Source of the DNA: CAWACP01 sp963832965
Lineage (GTDB): Bacteria > Acidobacteriota > Terriglobia > Bryobacterales > Bryobacteraceae
NCBI GenBank assembly: GCA_963832965.1
Contig: CAWHVW010000002.1
Location: 1 to 64,000, forward strand
DNA length: 64,000 nt
Direction: 5' to 3'
Numbering within the stretch: the stretch's first letter is position 1; every line of letters starts with the position of its first letter. Of this stretch, positions 18,017 to 26,874 are shown piece after piece. The notes below the pieces were generated by a model. It saw nothing but the letters and a program-made list of their open reading frames with translations. It searched no databases and had not been told where the DNA came from. A program made the position numbers and the translations under genes.

Positions 18017-18958
18017 TCAATGCCCGGTGCGCAGCCGGGCAATTCGCTCCCGTATTTGCGGGGCCAGCGTGAAATCGGGATGGAGATTGAGGAACTGCTC
18101 CAGAATGCCGGCCGCGGCTTCGGGCTTTTGTTCTCGCTCGTAGATATCGGCGAGGAGAAGCTGGGGATTCGAGAAATGGCGCGGGTCCAGCCGGATGGCT
18201 TCGCGTAGTTCCGCCTCGGCGGCGTCGAGCTTGCCCAGAGCGAAGCAGGCCATGCCAAGCTGCGAGCGCGCCAGCGCGTCGTTCGGCTGTTTGGACACGG
18301 CCAGCGTGTTGAAGCTCCAGGCCTGCTGATATTGCTTCAGGTTGATTAAGACGCCACCCAGGTTTACCAGCGGCGCGTATTCTTCGGGATCGGCGGCGAG
18401 GCCCTTGCGGAAATATTGTTCGGCTTGCCCGTAATGCTGCGCATGGTAGGCGATGGTGCCCAGACTGTTCCACGCGGCGCTGAACTGCGGAGCAATCTCG
18501 GTAGCGCGCTGGAGGTGAGCGATCGCGCCAACGACGTCGTGTTTCGAAAGCCGCTGTTCGGCCTTGCCGTATTCTTTGCGGGCCGAATCCGGAATTGACA
18601 GCTCGCGGGAGGATACGATGTCCCGGTCGTCCAACAGAGACTTCGCTTCGTCGATGCGAACGTGCACGCTCACGCGCCCTTTGGCATCGGCGACACCGGG
18701 GCCGACATCGACGGTTTGCCGCCACTCGCCATGGGCGGTGGTGATCACGCTGAGCGTGTAGGCTCCGGGCAGAATGCCGGCGAAGTGGAAGCGGCCGCCT
18801 TCGTCACAGAGCGTGGACGAAGAGAACGGAGTGGTATCGCCGTAGAGCCAAACCACTGCCGGTCCCGCCGGTTCGACGGCGCCGTTCAGGGCGAACGAAC
18901 CGCCGGATGGCGCCGCGACGAGCAGCCATAACACGACGGCTATTTCGCCGGCACCCAT
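18017..18958 (-). CDS. Secreted TPR protein with carboxypeptidase-regulatory-like domain
   Basis: 313 residues from ATG 18958, which overlaps the end of the upstream lipoprotein gene by 19 bases. A hydrophobic N-terminus (IAVVLWLLVAAPSGG) is followed by a beta-sandwich (GGRFHFAGILPGAYTLSVIT) of the carboxypeptidase regulatory type. Four or more TPR units follow: AAWNSLGTIAYHAQHYGQAE, APLVNLGGVLINLKQYQQAW, ARSQLGMACFALGKLDAAEA and NPQLLLADIYEREQKPEAAA. It probably mediates protein contacts in the envelope. No enzyme motif is present. Confidence 0.8.
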   Translation of the reverse strand: MGAGEIAVVLWLLVAAPSGGSFALNGAVEPAGPAVVWLYGDTTPFSSSTLCDEGGRFHFAGILPGAYTLSVITTAHGEWRQTVDVGPGVADAKGRVSVHVRIDEAKSLLDDRDIVSSRELSIPDSARKEYGKAEQRLSKHDVVGAIAHLQRATEIAPQFSAAWNSLGTIAYHAQHYGQAEQYFRKGLAADPEEYAPLVNLGGVLINLKQYQQAWSFNTLAVSKQPNDALARSQLGMACFALGKLDAAEAELREAIRLDPRHFSNPQLLLADIYEREQKPEAAAGILEQFLNLHPDFTLAPQIRERIARLRTGH

Positions 18959-19635
18959 TGCTCCGCACCCGCAGCGCTGGTGGTCCTCATCTCCGGCGTG
19001 ACCGCGATTCCATCCGGTATCCACGCGCAGAACGTCCCACGCCCGCTCCGGCAGTTGTCCGGGTTCGCGCGCACCTGCGCGGTCAGCGGTTCGAGGGCAT
19101 GCTTTTTATGGGCGGCCACCACGGCCATGTCATGATCGGCCGCGCTGACGCGCAGCAGGTAAATCAGCCGCACGTTGCGAGTGTCGCCCGGCAGCCGGAA
19201 CAACAGGACGCGGGGTTGCGCCGCGGGGGCCACGGTGTCCTTGTTATGCACCTGGGTATGCACCTCGGCCGCGGTGAACACGATTCGCCGGGACGTCACC
19301 GCGTACCAGGCGACCTCGTAGCCGAGGAAGTCGGTTCCCAGACTCAGCGTCGTGCTGCCGGGCTCGCCCTCCAGTTTCGGCCGGTAGCCGCCGGACTTGA
19401 GAATGGGCGTGACCACATGGAGGCGCCAGCCCGGCTGGAGGTCAATAAAGTAAGGCGGTCCGGCAGCCACCGCCGGCGCGGCCGGGCTCGTGGGAAGGTG
19501 CGTGGTGCGCGACGCGCAGGCCGGCAGTGTTAACAACGCGAGGGTCAGCAGGATACCCGAATAGTACTGGTGGTACCCCTCCCAATGACCCCCTCCCCGC
19601 TTCCGCCAAAAGTGTGAGCTAATGGTAGAGCGCAT
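18940..19635 (-). CDS. Lipoprotein of unknown function
   Basis: Contains a lipobox-type signal (LLTLALLTLPACASRT) followed by a proline-rich linker and a ~170-residue domain (PGWRLHVVTPILKSGGYRPK, RIVFTAAEVHTQVHNKDTVA, CRSGRGTFCAWIPDGIAV). The exact start is unclear. ATG 19635 overlaps the divergent gene, and no nearer ATG, GTG or TTG is in frame, although GGAGGGG stands just upstream of the hydrophobic segment. It is coupled to the TPR gene by overlap, so both may act together in the envelope. Confidence 0.6.
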   Translation of the reverse strand: MRSTISSHFWRKRGGGHWEGYHQYYSGILLTLALLTLPACASRTTHLPTSPAAPAVAAGPPYFIDLQPGWRLHVVTPILKSGGYRPKLEGEPGSTTLSLGTDFLGYEVAWYAVTSRRIVFTAAEVHTQVHNKDTVAPAAQPRVLLFRLPGDTRNVRLIYLLRVSAADHDMAVVAAHKKHALEPLTAQVRANPDNCRSGRGTFCAWIPDGIAVTPEMRTTSAAGAEQWVPAK

Positions 19636-19924
19636 GAGCGACGAAGTGACTCGGCCGTTCGAATCCATCGAGAGTGCTCTGGAGTTTATGGTACTCCTCG
19701 AAGAGGAGATCGCCAGTGCATCCCGTGAACTGCACGAGATGCTGGATGAATCCAGCCAGCGGCGGCAGGCGGAAGCGCTGAACCTTGCTTTGTACAAGAT
19801 GCATCAGCTCTCCTTCCACACGCAGAAGAGCCGGCGCATCCTGAACGACCTGCGCCTTATCCGAACCGTGCTTACCGGCGATGGCCTGCGCGAGACCGCC
19901 AAGGTCTCGGGAAACGGCGCGTAG
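19634..19924 (+). CDS. Small helical protein, unknown
   Basis: 96 residues (ATG 19634; ATG 19622 would add four). It is almost entirely charged helix (SALEFMVLLEEEIASASREL, SFHTQKSRRILNDLRLIRTV), likely a coiled coil or helical bundle, cytoplasmic. Divergent from the lipoprotein gene, with overlapping starts. No family recognised. Confidence 0.6.
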   Translation: MSDEVTRPFESIESALEFMVLLEEEIASASRELHEMLDESSQRRQAEALNLALYKMHQLSFHTQKSRRILNDLRLIRTVLTGDGLRETAKVSGNGA

Positions 19925-19961
19925 CTGCGGGCGGAAATCGCACCGGCCCTCTCCTGCAGCG

Positions 19962-20411
19962 TCAGTAGTAGCGGGCAATCCACTCGGCCACCAGCGCCGG
20001 TTTCTCACCGCCCTCAATCTCCATGGTGACCAGCCAGACGATCTCGTTCGCCGAGACGCTTTGCGGGACCATGTGCGCGCGAACGCGCGACCCGGCCAGC
20101 ACGGGCGCAGGGAAGCGCACGCGGTTGAGGCCGTAGTTCACGCGCATGGGGAAGCCGCTGTGCACGTCCACGGCCTGGCGGGAAAGGTGGCTGACCAATG
20201 AGAGCGTCAGGAAGCCATGCGCGATGGTGTTGCCGTACCGCGATTCGCGGCGGGCGCGTTCCACGTCGACGTGAACCCATTGATGATCGGCGCTGACGTC
20301 GGCGAAGCGGTTGATGACATCCTGGGTGATGGAGAACCAGTCGCTGACGCCCGCTTCCTGGCCGATCAGCGGGCGCAGCTCATCCAGGCTGTGGAAAACG
20401 CGCGAGGTCAT
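19962..20411 (-). CDS. MaoC-like hydratase/dehydratase
   Basis: 149 residues, single hot-dog fold. The hydratase signature is ADHQWVHVDVERARRES with GNTIAHGFLTLSLVSHL, giving the catalytic Asp/His pair. Such R-specific enoyl-CoA hydratases act on 3-hydroxyacyl-CoA. The exact substrate is unknown. The start overlaps the adenosine-specific kinase gene by 4 bases (ATGA), so they are cotranscribed. Confidence 0.85.
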   Translation of the reverse strand: MTSRVFHSLDELRPLIGQEAGVSDWFSITQDVINRFADVSADHQWVHVDVERARRESRYGNTIAHGFLTLSLVSHLSRQAVDVHSGFPMRVNYGLNRVRFPAPVLAGSRVRAHMVPQSVSANEIVWLVTMEIEGGEKPALVAEWIARYY

Positions 20412-20890
20412 CTCTTATAGCCGATGCGGCGCAGGAACTCGCGGCGGGCGCGCGCCGCGTCCTCGGATTCCACGGCTTTCGGAGAGCTGCCGTCAATGAC
20501 GCCCAGCACGCCGCGCCCCTGCTCGGTCTCGGCGACGATCACCTCCACCGGATTCGCGGTGGCGCAGAAGATGCCGCAGACCTCGGGGACCTGTTGGATG
20601 GCGTTGGTGAGGTTGATGGGGAAGCCCTCGCGCAGCGCGATGACGAACAGGTGACCGGCGCCCACGGTCATCGCATTCCGCGTGGCGATGGCCTGCAGTT
20701 CGGCGTCGTTGCCTTCCACGCGCGTCAGGCAGGGGCCGGACGCTTCATTGAAGGCGATGCCGAACTTCATGTGCGGCACGGTGTTGACGATGGCTTCGTA
20801 CAGATCCTCCACGGACTTGATGAAGTGCGTCTGGCCGACGATGACGTTGCCATTTTCGGGGATCTCGATGCGAACGGCTTTCAGCTCCAT
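20408..20890 (-). CDS. Adenosine-specific kinase (PF04008 type)
   Basis: 160 residues starting at MELKAVRIEIPENGNVIVGQ. The small single-domain family is recognised by HFIKSVEDLYEAIVNTVPHM, KFGIAFNEASGPCLTRVEGN and VCGIFCATANPVEVIVAETE. The name comes from a structure with bound AMP; the in vivo role is not settled. It is upstream of and coupled to the MaoC gene. Confidence 0.85.
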   Translation of the reverse strand: MELKAVRIEIPENGNVIVGQTHFIKSVEDLYEAIVNTVPHMKFGIAFNEASGPCLTRVEGNDAELQAIATRNAMTVGAGHLFVIALREGFPINLTNAIQQVPEVCGIFCATANPVEVIVAETEQGRGVLGVIDGSSPKAVESEDAARARREFLRRIGYKR

Positions 20891-20912
20891 GTCTCTCATC
20901 GTATAGCGAATA

Positions 20913-20939
20913 CCGCTCCGTCACCCTCGCGGCTCGGCT
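20913..20939 (+). repeat. Dispersed CCGCTCC repeat, copy 4
   Basis: CCGCTCCGTCACCCTCGCGG followed by CTCGGCT, in the divergent space between the kinase and the AraC gene, ending 13 bases before the latter's start. Confidence 0.7.
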
Positions 20940-20952
20940 ACAATTTCCTCAG

Positions 20953-21771
20953 GTGCTCAGTCTTCACCACATCCCGAAGCCGCCGCTATCTCATCTGGTG
21001 GGGTGTTTGTGGTATTGGGAAGGAGCGCCGACCACTCACGCGCGCGAGCGCCTGCTTCCGAACGGCGAGTGCGCGATCATCGTGAATCTGCGCGATGATC
21101 CCATGCGTATCTACGACGCGCGGAACATCACGCGCTACAACAGCTACGGCCATGCCGTGCTCTCGGGGGCGCGTTCGGACTGTTTCGTCATCGATACCAG
21201 CCAGGAGGAGCGCGTGGTGGGCATTCAGTTCCGGGCGGGCGGCGCTTTCCCGTTCTTCCGGATGCCGGCCTCGGAGGCGGAGGGCGGCTCCATGGCCCTG
21301 GATGATTTGTGGCCCGGGCGCGTCAGCGAAATCCGCGAACAACTCCTGGCCGCGCCTGACGTGGACGCTATGTTCGCGATTCTGGAGCGCAGTCTGCTGG
21401 AGCAACTGGCGCGGCCGCCGGAGCTGCACCCGGCTGTCGCTTACGCGATTCGGCGCTTCTGCCATGGCTCCGAGGGCGGCAGCGTGGCTGCGGTGACGGA
21501 GCGCGTCGGCCTGAGCCCGCGGCGATTCATCGAGCTGTTTCACCGGCAGGTGGGGTTGACCCCGAAGACCTTTTCGCGCGTGCGCCGGTTCCAGCAGGCG
21601 CTGCGTTCATTTCACGGCCGCCGCGAAATCGACTGGGCGCAGGTGGCGCTCGAAAACGGCTACTACGATCAGGCGCACTTCATCCACGATTTCCAGTCGT
21701 TTTCCGGTTTCACGCCCAATGTGTATTCCACGCTGGCCACGCCGCACCTCAACCACGTGCCCTTGCCCTGA
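20953..21771 (+). CDS. AraC-family transcription regulator
   Basis: 272 residues, GTG start. The N-terminal ~160 residues form a cupin-like sensing domain seen in AraC regulators (LVGCLWYWEGAPTTHARERL, LLPNGECAIIVNLRDD). The C-terminal two HTH motifs are VAAVTERVGLSPRRFIELFH and DWAQVALENGYYDQAHFIHD, the second with the family's YYDQ.HF..FK-like core. Likely cytoplasmic. The target may be the next gene (VOC protein), in the same direction. Confidence 0.88.
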   Translation: MLSLHHIPKPPLSHLVGCLWYWEGAPTTHARERLLPNGECAIIVNLRDDPMRIYDARNITRYNSYGHAVLSGARSDCFVIDTSQEERVVGIQFRAGGAFPFFRMPASEAEGGSMALDDLWPGRVSEIREQLLAAPDVDAMFAILERSLLEQLARPPELHPAVAYAIRRFCHGSEGGSVAAVTERVGLSPRRFIELFHRQVGLTPKTFSRVRRFQQALRSFHGRREIDWAQVALENGYYDQAHFIHDFQSFSGFTPNVYSTLATPHLNHVPLP

Positions 21772-21830
21772 AGCAGGGCTGGTCAAATTCTTACAATCCT
21801 TCGGGCGGGCTGCCGGGCGACAATCGATTC

Positions 21831-22286
21831 ATGTCCAAGGTAAAACCGATTCCCGATGGTTATCACAGCGTGCAGGCGTACATGAACTTCAGGAACTCCG
21901 CCGAGGCCATTGCGTTCTACGCGAAGGCGTTCGGAGCAGTAGAGATACTGCGGATGAACAACAAGGACGGACGCATTGGCCATGCCGAAATCCGCATTGG
22001 CGACTCCGTGATTATGATGGCGGACGAATTTCCGGACCTGGAGGCGTTCAGCGCGGAGCATTACGGCGGGTCGGCCGTGGGCCTGATGATCTACACGGAA
22101 GATTGCGACGCCATGTACAAACAGGCGCTGGCCGCGGGTGCCACGAGCACTCGCGAGCCCACGGATCAGTTCTATGGCGATCGCATGTCCGGGGTGAAGG
22201 ATCCGTTCGGCTACCGGTGGTGGATTGCCACGCATATCCGCGACGTATCGAACGAGGAGCTGATGCAGTCACACTCGGCCGGTTAG
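21831..22286 (+). CDS. VOC-family (PhnB/glyoxalase-like) protein
   Basis: 151 residues. The paired beta-alpha-beta-beta-beta modules of the VOC fold are visible: VQAYMNFRNSAEAIAFYAKA, GHAEIRIGDSVIMMADEF, MIYTEDCDAMYKQALAAGAT and GVKDPFGYRWWIATH. This matches the PhnB-like subgroup of unknown substrate, not glyoxalase I itself. Its 3' end overlaps the convergent phosphoesterase gene by 18 bases. Confidence 0.88.
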   Translation: MSKVKPIPDGYHSVQAYMNFRNSAEAIAFYAKAFGAVEILRMNNKDGRIGHAEIRIGDSVIMMADEFPDLEAFSAEHYGGSAVGLMIYTEDCDAMYKQALAAGATSTREPTDQFYGDRMSGVKDPFGYRWWIATHIRDVSNEELMQSHSAG

Positions 22287-22943
22287 CAGGCGCGCGGCCC
22301 AGTCCGGACGGCCGTTGGCGGCGGCGGTGACGGAGGCCGCGGCGCGATCGTATGGCACGGCGATATGTTCCACCTGCCACCCCGCGCCGGCCCGATTGAC
22401 GATGGCGTAGCGGGCGTGCGGGCTGCCGGCTTCCATGGCGTGCGGATATGGGTGATCGCCGCGGTATGCCGGGAGTCCCACGCTGCCCGGGTTCACGACG
22501 ACGCTGCGCGCGTCGAGTTGCACGGTCCGCGGAAGGTGGGAGTGGCCGCAGGCGAAGAGCGTGTGCGGGGCTGCGCCGAGCAGTTGACGGATGCCGGCAG
22601 TGTCGCGGAGCCGGACGCCTTCCGGTTGCACGTCTTCCAATAAGTAGATAAGGTCCGAACCGGGCGTGCCGTGGAAGAGCAGGATGTCCGGGGCGGGTTC
22701 GCGCGTGGCCGGGAGCGCGGCGATCCAGGCGAGGTGACTCATGGGGCGGTCATCGTTGCCCATGAGGCTGGGGATTCCGCGCTCGATGAGGCGGTGGAGC
22801 GTCGCGTCGGGCGCCAGCGGGCCGCTGAGTGAATCACCGAGGTCGAAGATGGTTTCGATGCCGCGGCGGCGGATGTCGGCGAGGACGGCGTCGAGAGCCC
22901 GGATGTTTCCGTGGATGTCCGCGATGAGGGCGAATCGGTTCAA
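22269..22943 (-). CDS. Calcineurin-like metallophosphoesterase
   Basis: 224 residues from a TTG start at 22943 (LNRFALIADIHGNIRALDAV). Metal-binding signatures are DIHGN, FDLGDSLSGP, MGNDD, FHGTPG and CGHSHLP followed by VVVNPGSVG. It fits the YfcE-like group that hydrolyses phosphodiesters; physiological substrate unknown. Upstream in-frame codons run through the REP-like palindrome and are probably not translated. Confidence 0.87.
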   Translation of the reverse strand: MNRFALIADIHGNIRALDAVLADIRRRGIETIFDLGDSLSGPLAPDATLHRLIERGIPSLMGNDDRPMSHLAWIAALPATREPAPDILLFHGTPGSDLIYLLEDVQPEGVRLRDTAGIRQLLGAAPHTLFACGHSHLPRTVQLDARSVVVNPGSVGLPAYRGDHPYPHAMEAGSPHARYAIVNRAGAGWQVEHIAVPYDRAAASVTAAANGRPDWAARLLTGRV

Positions 22944-22976
22944 GCTTTCATGATAGACAGAAGGCGAGCAGGTAGA

Positions 22977-22999
22977 GGCAGGGCATGGCCCTGCCCCAC
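22977..22999 (+). repeat. REP-like palindrome, copy 2
   Basis: GGCAGGGC-ATG-GCCCTGCC followed by CCAC, upstream of the phosphoesterase gene. Confidence 0.8.
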
Positions 23000-23036
23000 G
23001 TGGCGGCCTTAGCAACGCGCGCTGCAGGCACGTACT

Positions 23037-23059
23037 GAACCGCGACGGTGACGGAGCGG
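23037..23059 (-). repeat. Dispersed CCGCTCC repeat, copy 5
   Basis: On the minus strand it reads CCGCTCCGTCACCGTCGCGG followed by TTC. It lies 38 bases from a REP-like palindrome, an association also seen upstream of pheT. Confidence 0.75.
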
Positions 23060-23092
23060 AGTCAAGAAGGACTTTTTCAGCATCCGGTTAGT

Positions 23093-24427
23093 TTAGAACT
23101 GGCGGGTGAAGTAGAGGAACGGATAGACGAAGCCGGTGGTTTTCTTCGACTGCACCAGGTAGGCTCCCGGGGTGAGCGTTGCGACGCCCGTGCCGAGCGT
23201 GGTCTTGCCGTTGATCGCGTAGATGAACATCGAGTCCACGCCTTCTCCCACGTGGTTGCTGGTGGCTTTGGCGTTCACCACCGTTTCGGTGCCGATGCCG
23301 CTGTACAGGCCATCCTGCACGGTAGCCAGCCAATAGTCGCGGTAGTCGATTTTCACGGTGAGCTTTCGCAACGGGGCGAAGTCCGCGCCGGCGCGCCAGT
23401 CTTCGATATTGCGCCAGGCGAACAGGCCGGTGAGGCTGTTCATGGGCTGCTGGGCGCCGTAGAGGTAATCGAACTGATCGTGTATGCCGTCATTCTTACC
23501 GTCGTTGCCGGAGGCGAAGGTATAGTCGCTGCTGAAGTGAAGCTTCCAGAGCGCGGGAGAAACGCCCCATCCCCCACCGCCCGCGTAGCCCCACGCCTGA
23601 ATCGAATCGTCCGCATAATCGCCGGCCTCGCGCACGCCTTCGAAGTTGTAATCGAGGCGGCCCTTCGTCGTCCCGATAATGCGGCCCCCGGCGTAGAGCG
23701 TGTCCGCGGCGCCGGTCTTGCCGTCTTTGCTCTTCACGCTGAATTGCGTTTTTGCCATCAGGTACGGCTCAATGCTGGCATCCGGAATCAACTTCTTGAA
23801 ACTGGAGTAAGCGACGTAGAAGTGCTCGCCGGGTTTGCCCCGGTCCTCGCGCGCCGGGTCCGCCAGAACCACCGTTCCGCCAATCAGGTCGAGGGCGAAC
23901 GCGCTGGTGGTGAGGGTGCCGCGAGCGGCATCGAAGGTGTTCGTGACGTTGCTCAAATCGCAGGTGCAAATCAGGCGGTTCGATCCCATGAACAACTCCT
24001 GACGGCCTACGCGGGCTCTCACGCCGTTCCCTTCCAGCGCGCCCGCTTCCACGTACACCTGGCGGAGGTCAAACGGATCGTCCACCGAACTGGGCGGCGT
24101 TTTCTGGTAGAACAACACCCGCGAGTCCTGCGCTTCGCTGAAGACACGCAACCACGAGGCAGGCTTGTACGCCAGACCCACACGGATGCGGGACATGTCG
24201 TAGGAGCCGGCCGGGGTGAGGGCGAAGTTGGATCCTTCGGTGCCCTCCCAGCGCTCGCGCAGTTGTCCGCTGAGGGTGAACGTGCGTTGGAGATAGTTCT
24301 TCGGTTTCTTCTCGCCGTCCGTTTTCGGCTGGGTGCTCGCCGGGCTTTGCGCCCGCAGAACGGCACCTGAAAAACCCGTCGCGCCGATGATGAATACGGC
24401 GATGGAGACCCGCGATTCGATGCGCAT
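23093..24427 (-). CDS. Alginate-export-type outer-membrane beta-barrel protein
   Basis: 444 residues with a signal peptide (VSIAVFIIGATGFSGAVLRA). The body is a series of amphipathic strands: GQLRERWEGTEGSNFALTP, YDMSRIRVGLAYKPASWLRV, VRARVGRQELFMGSNRLICT, WRAGADFAPLRKLTVKIDYR, and a terminal Phe (YPFLYFTRQF) as in outer-membrane porins. It matches the alginate_exp (AlgE-like) domain. In acidobacteria such proteins occur without alginate genes, so the substrate is open. Single gene. Confidence 0.82.
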   Translation of the reverse strand: MRIESRVSIAVFIIGATGFSGAVLRAQSPASTQPKTDGEKKPKNYLQRTFTLSGQLRERWEGTEGSNFALTPAGSYDMSRIRVGLAYKPASWLRVFSEAQDSRVLFYQKTPPSSVDDPFDLRQVYVEAGALEGNGVRARVGRQELFMGSNRLICTCDLSNVTNTFDAARGTLTTSAFALDLIGGTVVLADPAREDRGKPGEHFYVAYSSFKKLIPDASIEPYLMAKTQFSVKSKDGKTGAADTLYAGGRIIGTTKGRLDYNFEGVREAGDYADDSIQAWGYAGGGGWGVSPALWKLHFSSDYTFASGNDGKNDGIHDQFDYLYGAQQPMNSLTGLFAWRNIEDWRAGADFAPLRKLTVKIDYRDYWLATVQDGLYSGIGTETVVNAKATSNHVGEGVDSMFIYAINGKTTLGTGVATLTPGAYLVQSKKTTGFVYPFLYFTRQF

Positions 24428-24561
24428 ACCCGGCTCTTCGGCCAGCCCGCCGAATCAATGAGCGCGCTATGGCGGATAAAACATGTGGGTGTGTGCGGAA
24501 ATGTCTTATTACCCGGAAGATGGAAGGGCAGGGCCCCGCGCCACAGCTATAATGGACCGCG

Positions 24562-26853
24562 ATGGACGCCCAACTCCTCGACTACGTCGAACGTCTTCCG
24601 CATGGGCGCGCGACGTGGAAGCAGCTTCTGCGCGAGCTGGGCGCGAGGGGCCACGCCAAAGAGGAACTGGAGCGCGCGCTCAACCGCCTGACTGAACGGG
24701 GCGAGCTGGTGGCGTTGCGCTCCGGGCACTTCGTGTCTACCCGGGTCAGCCGGCAGTATTCCACGGGCCGGCTCAACATGCATCGCGACGGCTACGGGTT
24801 CCTGATCTCCGATCAGCCCATCGACGGCATTCGCGGTGATATCTTCGTGCCTCCTGAATCGGCACAGAAGGCCATGCATGGGGATCGCGTGCTGGTGCGC
24901 ATCGGGCGGATTGAGCACGACGGACGCGCCGATGGCGAGATTATCCGCGTTCTGCGCCGCGCGCATCCGGACGTGGTGGGCGAGTTCCGGGTGAAGCGGA
25001 ACGGCTCTTTCGTGATCCCGCACGACGACCGCATCCGGCAATGGATCGAAATTCCCGCCGGCCTGGAAATTCCGGTGGACACCGGAGCGCACGATCGCGT
25101 GGGCGCGAAGGCCATCGAGGTGCACGGGCCGCGGGATCTGGACGGGATGATCGTGAATTGCGAGATTCTCGAATTCCCGGAAGACGACGAACCAGCGGTG
25201 GGGCGCGTGATCGAAGTGCTGGGCCATCCGGAAGACTTCGGCGTCGACGTGGAGGTGATGATTCGCAAGCATCACATCCCGCACCGTTTTCCCGCGGAAG
25301 TGATCGCGCAGGCGCAATCGATGGCGGCGGCGATTCCCGACGATGAGATCGCCCGGCGGCGGGATTTCCGCGCGTACGACATTGTGACCATTGACGGCGA
25401 AACGGCGCGGGATTTCGACGACGCCGTTTGGGTGGACCGGCTGGAGAACGGCAACTACGCGCTGCACGTGCATATTGCCGACGTGAGCCACTACGTGCGC
25501 CCGCGGACCCCGATTGACGATGAAGCGCGGTTGCGCGGCACCAGCGTGTACTTTCCCGATCGCGCCGTGCCCATGCTGCCACTGGAACTGTCCACGGAGA
25601 TCTGCTCGCTCAAGCCGGGCGTGGACCGGCTGGTGCTTTCGGTGCTGCTGGAGATGGACCACTCCGGAGAGGTGGTCGGCCAGAAGTGCATGCGCGGGGT
25701 GATTCGCAGCGCGGAGCGGATGACTTACACCAATGTTCATCGGCTGCTGGAAGGCGACGCGGAATTGCGCGAGCGGTACCGGGGCCTGACGCCTCGGTTT
25801 GAGCTGATGCGGGAACTGGCGCTGATTCTCAACCGGAGGCGGGTGAAGCGCGGGTCGATTGATTTCGATATGCCCGAGCCGCTGATTGAGTTCGACGAGT
25901 TCGGGCAGATGACCGGGGTGATCCGCGCGCCGCGCAATATCGCGCACCGGCTGATCGAGGAATTCATGCTGGCGGCGAATGAGGCGGTGGCCGCGCATCT
26001 GGAGAACCTCGGCGTACCCATGATTTTCCGCATCCATGACAAGCCGGACCCGAAGCGCGTGCTGGAGTTCGAGCAGATTGCCGCGACGTTCGGGTACTCG
26101 CTGGGCGTGGGGCCGATTCCGGTGAAGAGGTTCGCCAATACGCAGCGGCGGCGCGACGGGACCAGGGTGCGGCGGGAGATTGAGCTGCCCGAGGAGGTGG
26201 CGATCACTTCGCGGCATTACCAGAAGCTGGTGGCAAAGCTTGAGGGAAAGCCGGAGGAGCGCATCCTGAGTTATCTGATGCTGCGGTCTTTGAAGCAGGC
26301 CCGGTACAGCGCCGACAATCGCGGGCATTTCGCGCTGGCGGCGGCCAGTTACACGCACTTCACGTCGCCGATCCGGCGGTATCCGGATTTGATCGTGCAC
26401 CGGATTCTGTCGGCGTGGCTGGATGATACGACGGCTCGGGAGCTGACTACGCCGGAGGTGACGCGGATCGCCGAGGAATCGTCGCAGAGCGAGCGTCGCG
26501 CCGCTGACGCCGAACGCGAGCTGGTGGAGTGGAAAAAGGCGAAGTTCATGGAGGAGCGGGTGGGCGAGGAGTTCTCCGCGCTGATTATCAGCACGGCGAA
26601 GTTCGGGTTCTTCGTGGAACTGGAGGATCTGTTTATCGAGGGGCTGGTACCGGTGGATACCCTGCCGGGGGACCGGTATTTCTATAACGAGAATGTGCGG
26701 AAGATCATCGGCGAGCGGACGCGGCGGGAGTTTGCGATTGGCCAGCGGGTGCGGGTGACGCTGGATCGCGTGGATGCGATGCAGCGGCAGTTGCAGCTTT
26801 CGGTGATTGAGCCGGTGCAGGCGCGAAAACGGAAAAAACATGGCCACGAATGA
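24562..26853 (+). CDS. rnr: Ribonuclease R
   Basis: 763 residues. Order: N-terminal winged-helix part (LLRELGARGHAKEELERALN), cold-shock domains (HRDGYGFLISDQ, GDIFVPPESAQKAMHGDRVL), the RNB catalytic core with the Asp cluster (TIDGETARDFDDAVWVD), LVLSVLLEMDHSGEVVGQ and YTHFTSPIRRYPDLIVHRIL, and a C-terminal S1 domain (EEFSALIISTAKFGFFVELE). It degrades structured RNA 3' to 5' in the cytoplasm. Start ATG 24562. Its stop lies in a short tandem repeat. Confidence 0.96.
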   Translation: MDAQLLDYVERLPHGRATWKQLLRELGARGHAKEELERALNRLTERGELVALRSGHFVSTRVSRQYSTGRLNMHRDGYGFLISDQPIDGIRGDIFVPPESAQKAMHGDRVLVRIGRIEHDGRADGEIIRVLRRAHPDVVGEFRVKRNGSFVIPHDDRIRQWIEIPAGLEIPVDTGAHDRVGAKAIEVHGPRDLDGMIVNCEILEFPEDDEPAVGRVIEVLGHPEDFGVDVEVMIRKHHIPHRFPAEVIAQAQSMAAAIPDDEIARRRDFRAYDIVTIDGETARDFDDAVWVDRLENGNYALHVHIADVSHYVRPRTPIDDEARLRGTSVYFPDRAVPMLPLELSTEICSLKPGVDRLVLSVLLEMDHSGEVVGQKCMRGVIRSAERMTYTNVHRLLEGDAELRERYRGLTPRFELMRELALILNRRRVKRGSIDFDMPEPLIEFDEFGQMTGVIRAPRNIAHRLIEEFMLAANEAVAAHLENLGVPMIFRIHDKPDPKRVLEFEQIAATFGYSLGVGPIPVKRFANTQRRRDGTRVRREIELPEEVAITSRHYQKLVAKLEGKPEERILSYLMLRSLKQARYSADNRGHFALAAASYTHFTSPIRRYPDLIVHRILSAWLDDTTARELTTPEVTRIAEESSQSERRAADAERELVEWKKAKFMEERVGEEFSALIISTAKFGFFVELEDLFIEGLVPVDTLPGDRYFYNENVRKIIGERTRREFAIGQRVRVTLDRVDAMQRQLQLSVIEPVQARKRKKHGHE

Positions 26854-26872
26854 ACACGAATGGACACGAATG
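26845..26872 (+). repeat. Short tandem repeat CACGAATGRA
   Basis: Three consecutive copies of a 10-base unit (CACGAATGAA, CACGAATGGA, CACGAATG), overlapping the rnr stop codon and ending three bases before the convergent SpoIIE gene. Confidence 0.8.
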
Positions 26873-26874
26873 TC

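Noticed and set aside
24524..24545. Possible further REP-like palindrome upstream of rnr
   Set aside because: GGGCAGGGCCCCGCGCC keeps only part of one arm and cannot form the stem; at best a degenerate relic.
24547..26847. 766-codon open frame antisense to rnr
   Set aside because: Opposite strand of a clear RNase R gene; His/Arg/Pro-rich low-quality protein typical of a GC-rich shadow frame.
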